From positions 1 through 13,825 of the forward strand of contig CAMLGG010000139.1 in assembly GCA_946479475.1 (NCBI GenBank): a stretch of DNA of 13,825 nucleotides. Direction: 5' to 3'. A model generated the notes under the pieces. The model had not been told where the DNA came from, did no database searches, and worked only from the letters and a program-made list of their open reading frames with translations. Both the position numbers and the translations under genes were made by a program. Below are positions 7,380-13,825 of this stretch, piece after piece; position 1 is the first letter of the stretch, and each line of letters starts with the position of its first letter. This stretch comes from an uncultured Ideonella sp. GTDB lineage: Bacteria > Pseudomonadota > Gammaproteobacteria > Burkholderiales > Burkholderiaceae.

Positions 7380-8618
7380 ATGCCCTCGCTCGCACCCGCT
7401 CCCCGAGCGCCGGACGACCTCGCCCGGCGCGAGTGCCTGGGCCGCGCAGCCCGCTGGGCCACCCTGGCCGTCGCCTGGGGCTCTATCGGCGCGGCGTGCG
7501 GAGGCGGCGGAGGCGACGGCATGGGCGCGGCACCTTCGCCGCCCCCTGCTCCGCCACCAGCGGGCGGCCCTGTCCGCGTCACCACGCTCACGACGGCACT
7601 GAGCAGCCCGTGGAGCCTGGCCTTCCTGCCGGACGGCCGCATGCTGGTCACCGAGAAGAGCGGGCACCTCAGGCGCCTGTCCGCCGATGGACGCACGGTC
7701 GAGGCCGAGATCACCGGCGTCCACCCAGTCGCCTCCGCCGGCCAGGGCGGCCTGCTCGACGTGGTGCTCGACCCGGACTTCGCCCAGAACGCCTACGTCT
7801 ACCTCAGCTACTCCGAACCCGGCACCGGCAGCGAGTCGGGGCTGGCCGGCACGGCGGTCGCGAGGGCGAGGCTGGGCGGCAACGCCTTGCAGGGCCTGCA
7901 GGTCGTCTATCGCCAGGTGCCCAAGGTCAGCGGCACGGGCCATTTCGGCTCGCGCATGGCCTTCGCCCCGGACGGCACGCTCTTCGTCTCGCTCGGCGAG
8001 CGGCAGAAGGGCAGCCCGGCCCAGGACCTGTCGACCTCGCTCGGCAAGATCGTGCGCATCCGCCCTGACGGCTCGGTCCCGCCCGACAACCCCGCCCTGG
8101 GCGCCGGCGCGCGGCCCGAGATCTGGAGCTACGGCCACCGCAATCCGCAGGGCATCGCGATCCATCCCGACACGGGCGAACTGTGGAACAGCGAGCACGG
8201 GCCGCAAGGCGGCGACGAGCTCAACGCCGTGCAGCGCGGCGGCAACCACGGCTGGCCGCTGGTGAGCTACGGTTGCGAGTACGGCTCGCCGGTCGGGGAT
8301 CAATGCCGCATCGGCGGCGGAACCCATGCGCCGGACTACGTCGAGCCGGTGGCCTACTGGGTGCCCGTCTCGACCGCACCCGGCTCGCTGCTGTTCTACA
8401 CCGGCAGCGGCTTCCCGGAATGGCGCGGCAACGCCTTCCTCGGCGCACTCGCCGGCCAGACGCTGTGGCGCGTCGTCCTGGATGGCCACAGCGAGGTGTC
8501 GCGCGACGAGCCGCTCAAGGGCCTGCTCGCCGAGCGCGTGCGCTGCGTCCGCCAGGGCCCGGACGGCTGGATCTACCTCCTGACCGACGCCGGGCAGCTC
8601 CTGCGGGTCGAGCGCTGA
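7380..8618 (+). CDS. PQQ-dependent aldose sugar dehydrogenase (YliI/Asd-type beta-propeller), exported
   Basis: A 412-residue quinoprotein that oxidises aldose sugars to lactones in the periplasm with PQQ and calcium. The propeller spans about residues 65-412. Seen: [21 protein letters not shown] (75-95), [14 protein letters not shown] (121-134), [13 protein letters not shown] with the putative catalytic base H188, [18 protein letters not shown] (221-238), and [14 protein letters not shown] with R254/N255, matching PQQ contacts in soluble glucose dehydrogenases. [13 protein letters not shown] and GGNHGWP are also diagnostic. The N-terminus has a twin arginine (R16-R17, [12 protein letters not shown]), a hydrophobic stretch and GAAC at 37-40 followed by five glycines and a Pro-rich linker, suggesting Tat export and perhaps lipidation at C40, though -3 is Gly rather than Leu. 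ATG 7380 lacks a Shine-Dalgarno. No PQQ synthesis gene is nearby. The sugar substrate is not deducible. Confidence 0.92.
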   Translation: MPSLAPAPRAPDDLARRECLGRAARWATLAVAWGSIGAACGGGGGDGMGAAPSPPPAPPPAGGPVRVTTLTTALSSPWSLAFLPDGRMLVTEKSGHLRRLSADGRTVEAEITGVHPVASAGQGGLLDVVLDPDFAQNAYVYLSYSEPGTGSESGLAGTAVARARLGGNALQGLQVVYRQVPKVSGTGHFGSRMAFAPDGTLFVSLGERQKGSPAQDLSTSLGKIVRIRPDGSVPPDNPALGAGARPEIWSYGHRNPQGIAIHPDTGELWNSEHGPQGGDELNAVQRGGNHGWPLVSYGCEYGSPVGDQCRIGGGTHAPDYVEPVAYWVPVSTAPGSLLFYTGSGFPEWRGNAFLGALAGQTLWRVVLDGHSEVSRDEPLKGLLAERVRCVRQGPDGWIYLLTDAGQLLRVER

Positions 8619-8766
8619 AGCGCCGCGGCGGCCTCCTGCCGTCACACGAGGTTTCACAAGGGTTTCACGCGCCCGGAGCAAGCGCGCACGACATCACGCC
8701 GCCCGGCTGCCCGCCAGGGTCACAATCGGCTTATTCCCGGCTCTGCATAACGACGACGCCACCACG

Positions 8767-10770
8767 ATGATGGACGACGCATGGTTTCGCCGCCAGGTGG
8801 GGCGGCATACCAACAGCTGGCGTGACCAGCCGCGCGAGTTCGCGCGCCGCACCGCCATGGATGCAGCGATCGCGCTGGGCACGCTGGTCGGCCTGTCCGC
8901 GCTGCTGCTGCTTGCCGCCCTGGCGACGCTCGTCGCCTGGTGGCGCTCGGCGACGGGGTGGCCATGGCTGCTCCTGGGCCTGCTCCTTTTCGCCCTGGCC
9001 TGGCCGCTCGCGCGCGCCCTGCGCCTGGGGGCCCAGCTTCCGCCCGGCGTGGCCATCGGCCCGCAGCAGGCCAAGGAGGTCCACGCCCTGGTCGAGAAGG
9101 CGCGCGAGGCGCTGGGCGCGGCGGCCATCGACGAGCTGCGGTTCGACGTCTCGCTCGAAGTGAAGCTCGTCGCCCAGCCGCGCCTGGGCCTGCTCGGCTG
9201 GCCGCGCCAGGTGCTGGTCATCGGCCTGCCGCTGATGATGGCGCTCGGCGCCGAGCCGCTGGCGGCCCTGGTGATGCATGCCCTCGTGCCGCTGAGGCGC
9301 GAGTCGGACTGGCGGCAGGCCCTGAAGGAGCCGGCGCCGTGGATCGAGCGGCAGCGCCGCACCTGGGCCTCGCTCGCGGCGGCGTGGACGCCCTCGCGCC
9401 TGCTGCCGCGGTGGCAGGACGCGGTGCTGGCGCCCTTCATGACGCGCATCCTGCCCCGCTTCGAGGCGCGCGCCGTGGTGATCGGCCGCGACGAGGCCGC
9501 GCTGGCCGACCGGCTGGTGCTCACCCAGTGCGGTGCCCAGGCGCTGGCGACTGCGCTGCTCGGCCCGGCCGTGCAGCAGCACTTCCTCGACGAGGTCTTC
9601 TGGCCGCAGCGCTGGGCCGCGGCGCGCGATTCGCACCTGCCCAACGTCCTGCCCCTGCGCGAGCTCCGGGCCCTGATCGGCGCCAGCCTGCGCCACCCGC
9701 AAGCGAAGGGCTGGCTGCACGATGCCCTGCAAGCCCTGCCGCCGCGCGGCGACCTGCGGCCCGCGCTGCGTGATCGCCTGGCCTTGACCGGCGATGCGGC
9801 CCGCCTTTCCACGCGGGCCAGCGAGGGCCGCAGCGCCGCAGACGCCCTGCTCGGTCGCCAGCTAGACAGCTGGATAGACCTGCTGGACGCGCATTGGCAG
9901 CGCGAGGTGGCCGGCGAATGGGCCGACGTCCACCACGCCCACCGAGAGAAGCAGAAGCTGCTGACCGAGCTGGCCGAGAGCCATGCCGCGCGGCCCGTCT
10001 CGCTCGACGACCACCTGCTGTGGATACGCACCGCGGGCCAGGTCGAGGGGCCGGCCGCCGCCGTGCCCATCGCTCGGGAGGCCACGGCGCGCCATCCCGG
10101 GAGCCCGGGCGCACGCTACCTCCTGGCCTGCACGCTGCTCGATGCGCGCGGGCTGCTGCCGTCGCGCCACATGCTGCCCGACCTGCCGCCCGACGCGAAC
10201 GAGGCGCTGGGCCTGCTGCGGGAGCTGTCGGAGCCCGATGGCGATGCGCAAGGCGGCACGGCGCAGAGCCAGGACCGCAGCTGGGCCCTGCCCGCCGCGC
10301 GTCGCCTGGAGCGGGCGCTGATCCAGCGCGAAGGCATAGAGGCGCTGCGCGCGGTGCGCCTGCGGATCGCCGAGCTCGAACGCGAGATGGACCAGGCGAT
10401 GACGACGCTGACCGACTTCTCCGGTCCGCAGGTCCTCGGCCTCGCGAAGATGGGCGGGCGCACGCTGCGGCCCCTCCTGGAGCGGCTCAAGCGCGAGCGT
10501 GCTATCGGCCGGGCCTGGCTCGTCGCCAAGACGGACACCCGGGCCCGCGGCTGGGTCCTCCATCTGCTGGTCATCGAGCGTTCCACCTCGCTCGATCAGC
10601 CCAGCCCGCACCACGAGTGGGCCGAGCTGCGAGCCCTGCTCGACCCGCCCTTCCCCACCCGCGTGATCGACCTCTCGCATCCCGACTGGATGGGTCCGAA
10701 GCGGATGGACCTGGTGCAGCAGATCCTCGACACCAGCGGCGCCCGCATCCACGCCTCGCGCGCCTCCTGA
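8767..10770 (+). CDS. M48 (Ste24/HtpX-like) metallopeptidase homologue with lost active site; membrane pseudoprotease
   Basis: A 667-residue inner-membrane protein. TM segments lie at about 32-58 and 64-82. Residues about 95-345 follow the M48 layout: PRLGLLGWPRQVLVIGLPLM before the zinc helix, then WIERQRRTWASL, LPRFEARAVVIGRDEAALADR, EVFWPQRW, and LRPALRDRLALTG, a counterpart of the THPSLxDRLxALG stretch. In active relatives the zinc helix reads AHExxH; here it is MHALVP (170-175), so the first His (H171) remains but the catalytic Glu is Ala172 and the second His is Pro175. The ExEADR region carrying the third ligand reads AALADR (244-249), also lost. Residues about 415-545 are helical and TPR-like, followed by a conserved-looking C-terminal domain. 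Cleavage activity is therefore unlikely; a scaffolding or regulatory role is inference. Start is ATG 8767 or 8770, with no Shine-Dalgarno. It stands alone between two gaps of 148 and 81 bases. Confidence 0.75.
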   Translation: MMDDAWFRRQVGRHTNSWRDQPREFARRTAMDAAIALGTLVGLSALLLLAALATLVAWWRSATGWPWLLLGLLLFALAWPLARALRLGAQLPPGVAIGPQQAKEVHALVEKAREALGAAAIDELRFDVSLEVKLVAQPRLGLLGWPRQVLVIGLPLMMALGAEPLAALVMHALVPLRRESDWRQALKEPAPWIERQRRTWASLAAAWTPSRLLPRWQDAVLAPFMTRILPRFEARAVVIGRDEAALADRLVLTQCGAQALATALLGPAVQQHFLDEVFWPQRWAAARDSHLPNVLPLRELRALIGASLRHPQAKGWLHDALQALPPRGDLRPALRDRLALTGDAARLSTRASEGRSAADALLGRQLDSWIDLLDAHWQREVAGEWADVHHAHREKQKLLTELAESHAARPVSLDDHLLWIRTAGQVEGPAAAVPIAREATARHPGSPGARYLLACTLLDARGLLPSRHMLPDLPPDANEALGLLRELSEPDGDAQGGTAQSQDRSWALPAARRLERALIQREGIEALRAVRLRIAELEREMDQAMTTLTDFSGPQVLGLAKMGGRTLRPLLERLKRERAIGRAWLVAKTDTRARGWVLHLLVIERSTSLDQPSPHHEWAELRALLDPPFPTRVIDLSHPDWMGPKRMDLVQQILDTSGARIHASRAS

Positions 10771-10851
10771 GCGGGTCGAAGGGATCCGATCCTCGCGGCC
10801 CCGTCGAGCCGGTGCGACACTCGCGCCGGTCTCGCAAGGAGGAAACCGAGG

Positions 10852-11439
10852 ATGGGCAAGAACCGGCTGGAAGCATTCAGCGATGGCGTGATCGCGATCA
10901 TCATCACGATCATGGTGCTGGAGATGAAGGTGCCGCATGGCGATTCGCCAGAGGCGCTCGCGCCCCTTTGGCCGGTGTTCCTGAGCTACCTGCTGAGCTT
11001 CATCTACGTCGGCATCTACTGGAACAACCACCACCATTTGCTGCACGCTGTGGCCCACGTCAGCGGCCGGGTGCTGTGGGCCAACCTGCACCTGCTCTTC
11101 TGGCTTTCGCTGTTCCCCTTCGCCACGGGCTGGATGGGCGAGAACCACTTCGCTGCGTGGCCTTCTGCGCTTTACGGCGGGGTGCTGCTGATGGCCGCCT
11201 GCGCGTGGTGGCTGCTGCAGAAGGCGATCATCGCCGCCGACGGCACTTCCTCGACGCTGGCGCGCGCGATCGGCGGGGACGCCAAGGGCAACGTCTCCCC
11301 GCTGTTCTACCTGGCCGGCATTGCCTCGACCTTCTTCGTGCCCTGGGTCGCCCAGGCCTGCTACGTGCTCGTCGCGCTGTGGTGGCTGGTGCCTGACAAG
11401 CGAATCGAGCAGGCGCTGCACCGCGAGTCGGCGCACTGA
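10852..11439 (+). CDS. TMEM175-family (DUF1211) integral membrane protein, putative potassium channel
   Basis: A 195-residue polytopic membrane protein. The first helix carries the family signature FSDGVIAIIIT (residues 9-19; consensus FSDGVxAIxxT), which in characterised bacterial TMEM175 proteins lines the pore and forms a hydrophobic gate and selectivity filter for potassium. Six hydrophobic helices are visible: about 8-26, 37-58 (ending YWNNHHHLLH, another family hallmark), 72-94, 102-122, 142-160 and 162-180. One six-helix unit is the bacterial form, which assembles as a tetramer. ATG 10852 is supported by AAGGAGG at 10836-10842 with 9-base spacing, the best ribosome-binding site in the right half. 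It follows the M48-like gene after 81 bases and seems independently expressed. Channel function is a family expectation; homologues of this branch are mostly untested. Confidence 0.9.
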   Translation: MGKNRLEAFSDGVIAIIITIMVLEMKVPHGDSPEALAPLWPVFLSYLLSFIYVGIYWNNHHHLLHAVAHVSGRVLWANLHLLFWLSLFPFATGWMGENHFAAWPSALYGGVLLMAACAWWLLQKAIIAADGTSSTLARAIGGDAKGNVSPLFYLAGIASTFFVPWVAQACYVLVALWWLVPDKRIEQALHRESAH

Positions 11440-11470
11440 CGAGCAGGCCCACCCGCCAGGAGCGCAAGCC

Positions 11471-11486
11471 CCCGCGCCGGCGCGGG
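11471..11486. terminator. 16-bp perfect palindrome between TMEM175-like and PHP genes
   Basis: CCCGCGCCGGCGCGGG is self-complementary over 16 bases, 31 bases after the TMEM175 stop and just ahead of the PHP gene's promoter-like box. It has no central loop and no T-tract, so a terminator role is tentative; a protein-binding site or chance is equally possible. Confidence 0.3.
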
Positions 11487-11500
11487 CCGGGGTGGCTTCC

Positions 11501-11506
11501 TACAAT
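11501..11506 (+). promoter_or_regulatory. -10-like box TACAAT directly ahead of the PHP gene start
   Basis: TACAAT is a 5-of-6 match to the sigma-70 -10 consensus, ending 6 bases before the GTG start at 11513. Transcription would begin at or next to the start codon, giving a leaderless mRNA. No -35 consensus is evident upstream; the spacer covers a GC palindrome. Confidence 0.45.
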
Positions 11507-11512
11507 GGCGGG

Positions 11513-12427
11513 GTGCACTCGCTGAACGCCGACCTCCACTGCCACTCCACCGCATCGGACGGCAGCCTGGCCCCCGGCGAGCTGGCCCAGCGGGCACTCG
11601 AAGGCGGCGTCCACCTGTGGTCGCTGACCGACCACGACGAGCTGGCCGCACAGCGCGAGGCGCGTTCAGCGGCCGAGGCCCTGGGCCTGGCCTACGTCAG
11701 CGGCGTCGAGGTCTCGGTCAGCTTCATCGGCGAGACGGTCCACATCCTCGGTTTCGGCTTCGACCCGGAAGACCCGACCTTCGCCGCCGGCCTCGCGACC
11801 CTGCGCGCCGGAAGGGCCGAACGCGCCCGCGAGATGGGTGAAAGCCTCGCCTCGGCCGGCATCCCTGGCGCCTACGAAGGCGCGGTCGCCCTGGCGCCCA
11901 ACCGGGAGCTGGTCTCGCGCACCCACTTCGCCCGCTTCCTCGTCGAGAGCGGCCACTGTGCAAGCGTGCACGAGGTCTTCAGCCGCTTCCTCAAGGAAGG
12001 CAAGCCCGGTTTCGTCCAGCACCGCTGGGCCTCGCTCGGCGAGGCGGTCCGCTGGATCACCGGCGCCGGCGGCGTGGCGGCCATCGCCCATCCGGCGCGC
12101 TACCGCTTCACGCCGACCGAGGAGTTCGCCCTCTTCAGCGAGTTCCAGGCCCATGGCGGGCGCGCGGTCGAGGTGACCTGCGGCAGCCACTTTCCCGAAG
12201 AGGTGAGGAAGTACGCCGACATGGCGCTCGAATTCGGCCTGCTGGCGTCGCGCGGGAGCGATTTCCACGCGCCTGGCGAGAGCCGCACGCCGCTGGGCAC
12301 GCTGCCCGAGCTGCCGGCCGGCGTCACGCCGCTGTGGACGGTCTGGGCCGACACCCTCGGCGGCCGGCGCCCGCCGCGCGCCGGCGAGCCGGGCGCCCTG
12401 GCCACTGCAGTGGCAGCCGGCGCGTGA
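11513..12427 (+). CDS. PHP-domain phosphoesterase (3',5'-nucleoside bisphosphate phosphatase / RNase AM-like)
   Basis: A 304-residue metal-dependent phosphoesterase. Numbered from GTG 11513: motif I DLHCHSTASDG with H9, H11 and D16; motif II LTDHD with D40 and H41; motif III GVEVS with E66; H77 in GETVHILGFGF; then IAHPARY and SRGSDFHAPG near the end, giving the usual PHP set of His/Asp/Glu ligands for a trinuclear metal site. Length and the inserted cap region (THFARFLVESGH, FLKEGKPGFV) match the TrpH/YciV group, which removes the 3' phosphate of pAp-type nucleotides and trims RNA 5' ends (RNase AM). The frame is open back to 11321, but that part overlaps the TMEM175 gene and is not PHP-like. 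The GTG has no Shine-Dalgarno but follows TACAAT. The stop overlaps the GTG of the next gene. The last ~20 residues (RRPPRAGEPGALATAVAAGA) look like a variable tail. Confidence 0.92.
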   Translation: MHSLNADLHCHSTASDGSLAPGELAQRALEGGVHLWSLTDHDELAAQREARSAAEALGLAYVSGVEVSVSFIGETVHILGFGFDPEDPTFAAGLATLRAGRAERAREMGESLASAGIPGAYEGAVALAPNRELVSRTHFARFLVESGHCASVHEVFSRFLKEGKPGFVQHRWASLGEAVRWITGAGGVAAIAHPARYRFTPTEEFALFSEFQAHGGRAVEVTCGSHFPEEVRKYADMALEFGLLASRGSDFHAPGESRTPLGTLPELPAGVTPLWTVWADTLGGRRPPRAGEPGALATAVAAGA

Positions 12428-13371
12428 GGGGCGCGCTGCCCTCGGCGCTGCCGCGCCAGCGTCCGCTCCTGGGCGTGACGCTGATCGCCCTGGCCGCCGC
12501 CTGCTTCGCCACCATGGATTCGAGCAGCCGCCTGCTGGGGCGGGTCATGCCGGTCCTCATGTTCTTCTGGGCGCGCTATGCCTTCCAGGCCGGCGTGATG
12601 GCCGTGTGGCTGGCCTGGCGTGGTGGCCGCGGTGCCTTCGCGACGGCCCACCCGCGCTTCCAGGCCGTCCGCGGCGCCCTGCTGGCCGCCACGAGCGCGA
12701 TGAGCTTCTACGGCGTGCAGCACATGCCGGTGCCCGAATTCACCGCGATCAACATGCTCACGCCGCTGGTCGTCATCGTGCTGGCGGGCTGGTGGCTGCA
12801 CGAGAGGGTGAGCCGGCTGCGCTGGGCGCTGGTGGCCGGCGGCTTCGTCGGCGCGCTCATCGTCATCCGGCCCGGCTCGGGCGTGTTCGGCTGGGCGGTG
12901 CTGTTCCCGCTGGCCGGTGCGCTCACCTACGCGAGCTTCCAGGTGCTGACGCGGCGCCTTTCGGGCAGCGAGAGCCCTTACGCGACGCACTTCTACACCG
13001 GCATCACCGGCACGTTGATCCTGACGCCCTTCCTGGTCGCGAGCCCGATCCCGGTGATGGCCACCCTGCAGGCAGCCCCGGCCTGGCAGCTGGCGCTGAT
13101 GCTGGCCATCGGCGCGCTCGGCACCGTCGGCCATCTGCTGCTCATCCTGGCGCTGGGCATGGCACCCACGGCCACGCTGATGCCCTTCGTCTACCTGCAG
13201 ATCGCCGTGGCCACCGCCCTGGGCTGGCTGCTGTTCCGCCAGGTGCCCGACGGCTGGGCCTTCGTCGGCATGGGCGTCATCGCGGCCTGCGGCGCGGCGG
13301 GTGCCTGGCTCAACGTGAGGGGGGCCACGAAGCCCGCCGACCCCGTGGTCGTCGATACCATCGCCGATTGA
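12424..13371 (+). CDS. DMT-superfamily transporter with two EamA domains
   Basis: A 315-residue inner-membrane carrier of the drug/metabolite transporter superfamily, with about ten hydrophobic helices in two EamA halves. The first half ends with LTPLVVIVLAGWWLHERVSR then WALVAGGFVGALIVIRPGSG, the typical EamA helix 4-5 signature with an E-R pair at the loop. The second half includes GALTYASFQVLTRRLSGSE, GTVGHLLLILALGMAPTATLMPF and AVATALGWLLF. Start: GTG 12424 overlaps the PHP stop as GTGA, implying translational coupling; the frame extends upstream to 12334 but that section is the PHP tail in another frame. Substrate cannot be told from sequence; relatives export amino acids, purines or other metabolites. 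It ends 1 base before the next start, so it lies in the middle of a three-gene unit. Confidence 0.9.
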   Translation: MRGALPSALPRQRPLLGVTLIALAAACFATMDSSSRLLGRVMPVLMFFWARYAFQAGVMAVWLAWRGGRGAFATAHPRFQAVRGALLAATSAMSFYGVQHMPVPEFTAINMLTPLVVIVLAGWWLHERVSRLRWALVAGGFVGALIVIRPGSGVFGWAVLFPLAGALTYASFQVLTRRLSGSESPYATHFYTGITGTLILTPFLVASPIPVMATLQAAPAWQLALMLAIGALGTVGHLLLILALGMAPTATLMPFVYLQIAVATALGWLLFRQVPDGWAFVGMGVIAACGAAGAWLNVRGATKPADPVVVDTIAD

Positions 13372-13372
13372 G

Positions 13373-13648
13373 ATGAGTCAAGAAGACGAAGACAAGCCTG
13401 GCGTCCTGCCCCAGGTGGATCCTTACCGGCCCACCAGCCGCAGGCAGAAGCTGGCGATCGTGGCCGTCACGGTGGCCACCGTCGCCGGCCTGTGGGTGCT
13501 GCTGCTGATGCGCTCGCACGTCGAGCCCATCCCGGGCTCGCAGAAAGGGCGCTGCCTGCCGAACCAGACCAGCGGCTGCGTGGGCGGGCAGGCCGATGTC
13601 GTGCTCGTGCCCGCCGCCTCCGCCCCGGCCAGCGGCGCCTCGCGCTGA
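13373..13648 (+). CDS. Small single-pass membrane protein with two periplasmic cysteines, unknown function
   Basis: A 91-residue protein I do not recognise. Residues 1-26 are polar and charged (MSQEDEDKPG, then RRQK just before the membrane), 27-46 form one TM helix (LAIVAVTVATVAGLWVLLLM), and 47-91 are predicted periplasmic by the positive-inside rule. That tail holds CLPNQTSGC (C61 and C69), which could form a disulfide in the periplasm, and ends in an Ala/Ser/Pro-rich stretch. ATG 13373 follows the transporter stop after a single base, so it is probably expressed with the transporter and perhaps accompanies it. Codon use is like the neighbours, supporting a real gene despite the small size. 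No conserved domain is apparent. Confidence 0.75.
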   Translation: MSQEDEDKPGVLPQVDPYRPTSRRQKLAIVAVTVATVAGLWVLLLMRSHVEPIPGSQKGRCLPNQTSGCVGGQADVVLVPAASAPASGASR

Positions 13649-13695
13649 GGCCTGCGGGCGCTCAGCGCAGGCGAACCCTCGGGGCCGCGTTCATG

Positions 13696-13825
13696 AGTGC
13701 ACCCTAGGCGCTACGCGCCGTCCCGCCAAGCGGGAGCTGAGCCCCTGCGGGCGGCCGGGCGGGGCTCACAAGTGCACCCTAGGCGCTACGCGCCGTCCCG
13801 CCAAGCGGGAGCTGAGCCCCTGCGG
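13696..13825. repeat. Tandem hairpin-rich repeat, 55 bases identical at 75-base period, runs off the right edge
   Basis: Copy 1 spans 13696-13750 and copy 2 spans 13771-13825, identical over all 55 bases visible and separated by a 20-base linker. Each copy begins AGTGCACCCTAGG and contains two hairpins: GGCGC-TAC-GCGCC and TCCCGC-CAA-GCGGGA. A third stem, TGAGCCCC (13738-13745) with GGGGCTCA (13761-13768), joins the end of copy 1 to the linker. No coding frame of note crosses it. It looks like an intergenic palindromic (REP/BIME-like) element, possibly also acting as a terminator for the preceding operon. The window cuts copy 2, so the number of copies is unknown. Confidence 0.85.

Noticed and set aside
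6774..8681. A 635-codon minus-strand frame across the sugar dehydrogenase and the proline-rich region
   Set aside because: It is antisense to clear quinoprotein motifs and shows no family pattern. A different frame carries the proline-rich protein.
9862..11436. A 524-codon minus-strand frame spanning the 3' part of the M48-like gene and the TMEM175 gene
   Set aside because: It opposes two genes with recognisable motifs and a strong Shine-Dalgarno; composition is that of an antisense shadow.
11321..11512. 64-codon N-terminal extension of the PHP protein
   Set aside because: It overlaps the TMEM175 coding region and has no PHP-like residues; the HxH motif normally lies within the first dozen residues, fitting GTG 11513.
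13696..13825. CRISPR array
   Set aside because: Only two units are visible, the repeat is 55 bases with several internal hairpins and the spacer is 20 bases. No cas gene is present. A palindromic tandem repeat fits better.

Overview
The window is a very GC-rich, gene-dense stretch of bacterial chromosome. Codon use is strongly G/C-ending, gaps are short, GTG and TTG starts occur, and the gene families match Burkholderiales-type betaproteobacteria of the Rubrivivax/Leptothrix/Roseateles kind. The genus is an inference from style and gene content only. I see no tRNA, rRNA, transposase, integrase, phage gene or CRISPR array. No gap between genes exceeds about 150 bases, apart from a repeat tract of about 175 bases at the right edge.

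Left part (1-2417). The 3' portion of a TonB-dependent outer-membrane receptor, resembling the ZnuD-type group, runs in from the left edge. It converges, with only 5 bases between stop codons, on an exported HAF-repeat protein encoded on the minus strand.

Putrescine block (2534-6852). A minus-strand pair encodes a gamma-glutamylputrescine synthetase-like enzyme (PuuA) and an FAD-dependent gamma-glutamylputrescine oxidase-like enzyme (PuuB). It is transcribed divergently from a MocR-type (GntR/aminotransferase fusion) regulator. The short divergent region holds a perfect 10-bp inverted repeat plus a third copy of the same half-site, which is the probable operator set. Together these look like a self-contained, locally regulated module for the glutamylated putrescine/polyamine degradation route.

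Middle (6860-8618). A small exported proline-rich protein on the minus strand, whose opposite strand carries G-quadruplex-type G runs, lies head to head with a PQQ-dependent sugar dehydrogenase of the YliI/Asd type. The dehydrogenase has a Tat-like, lipoprotein-like N-terminus.

Right part (8767-13648), all plus strand. First comes a two-TM protein with the architecture of an M48 (Ste24-like) metallopeptidase, but with HExxH changed to HALVP and the downstream zinc-ligand glutamate lost, so it is apparently a pseudoprotease. Next is a TMEM175-family membrane protein with its own strong Shine-Dalgarno. A tight group follows: a PHP-domain phosphoesterase with a possibly leaderless GTG start, an EamA/DMT transporter sharing a GTGA stop/start overlap, and a small single-TM protein starting 1 base after the transporter stop.

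Right edge (13696-13825). Two identical 55-base copies of a hairpin-rich element sit at a 75-base period and run off the window. Most of the region is ordinary chromosomal housekeeping and catabolic DNA. The items most worth a second look are the inactivated M48 protein, the MocR/puu operator region and the right-edge tandem hairpin repeat.
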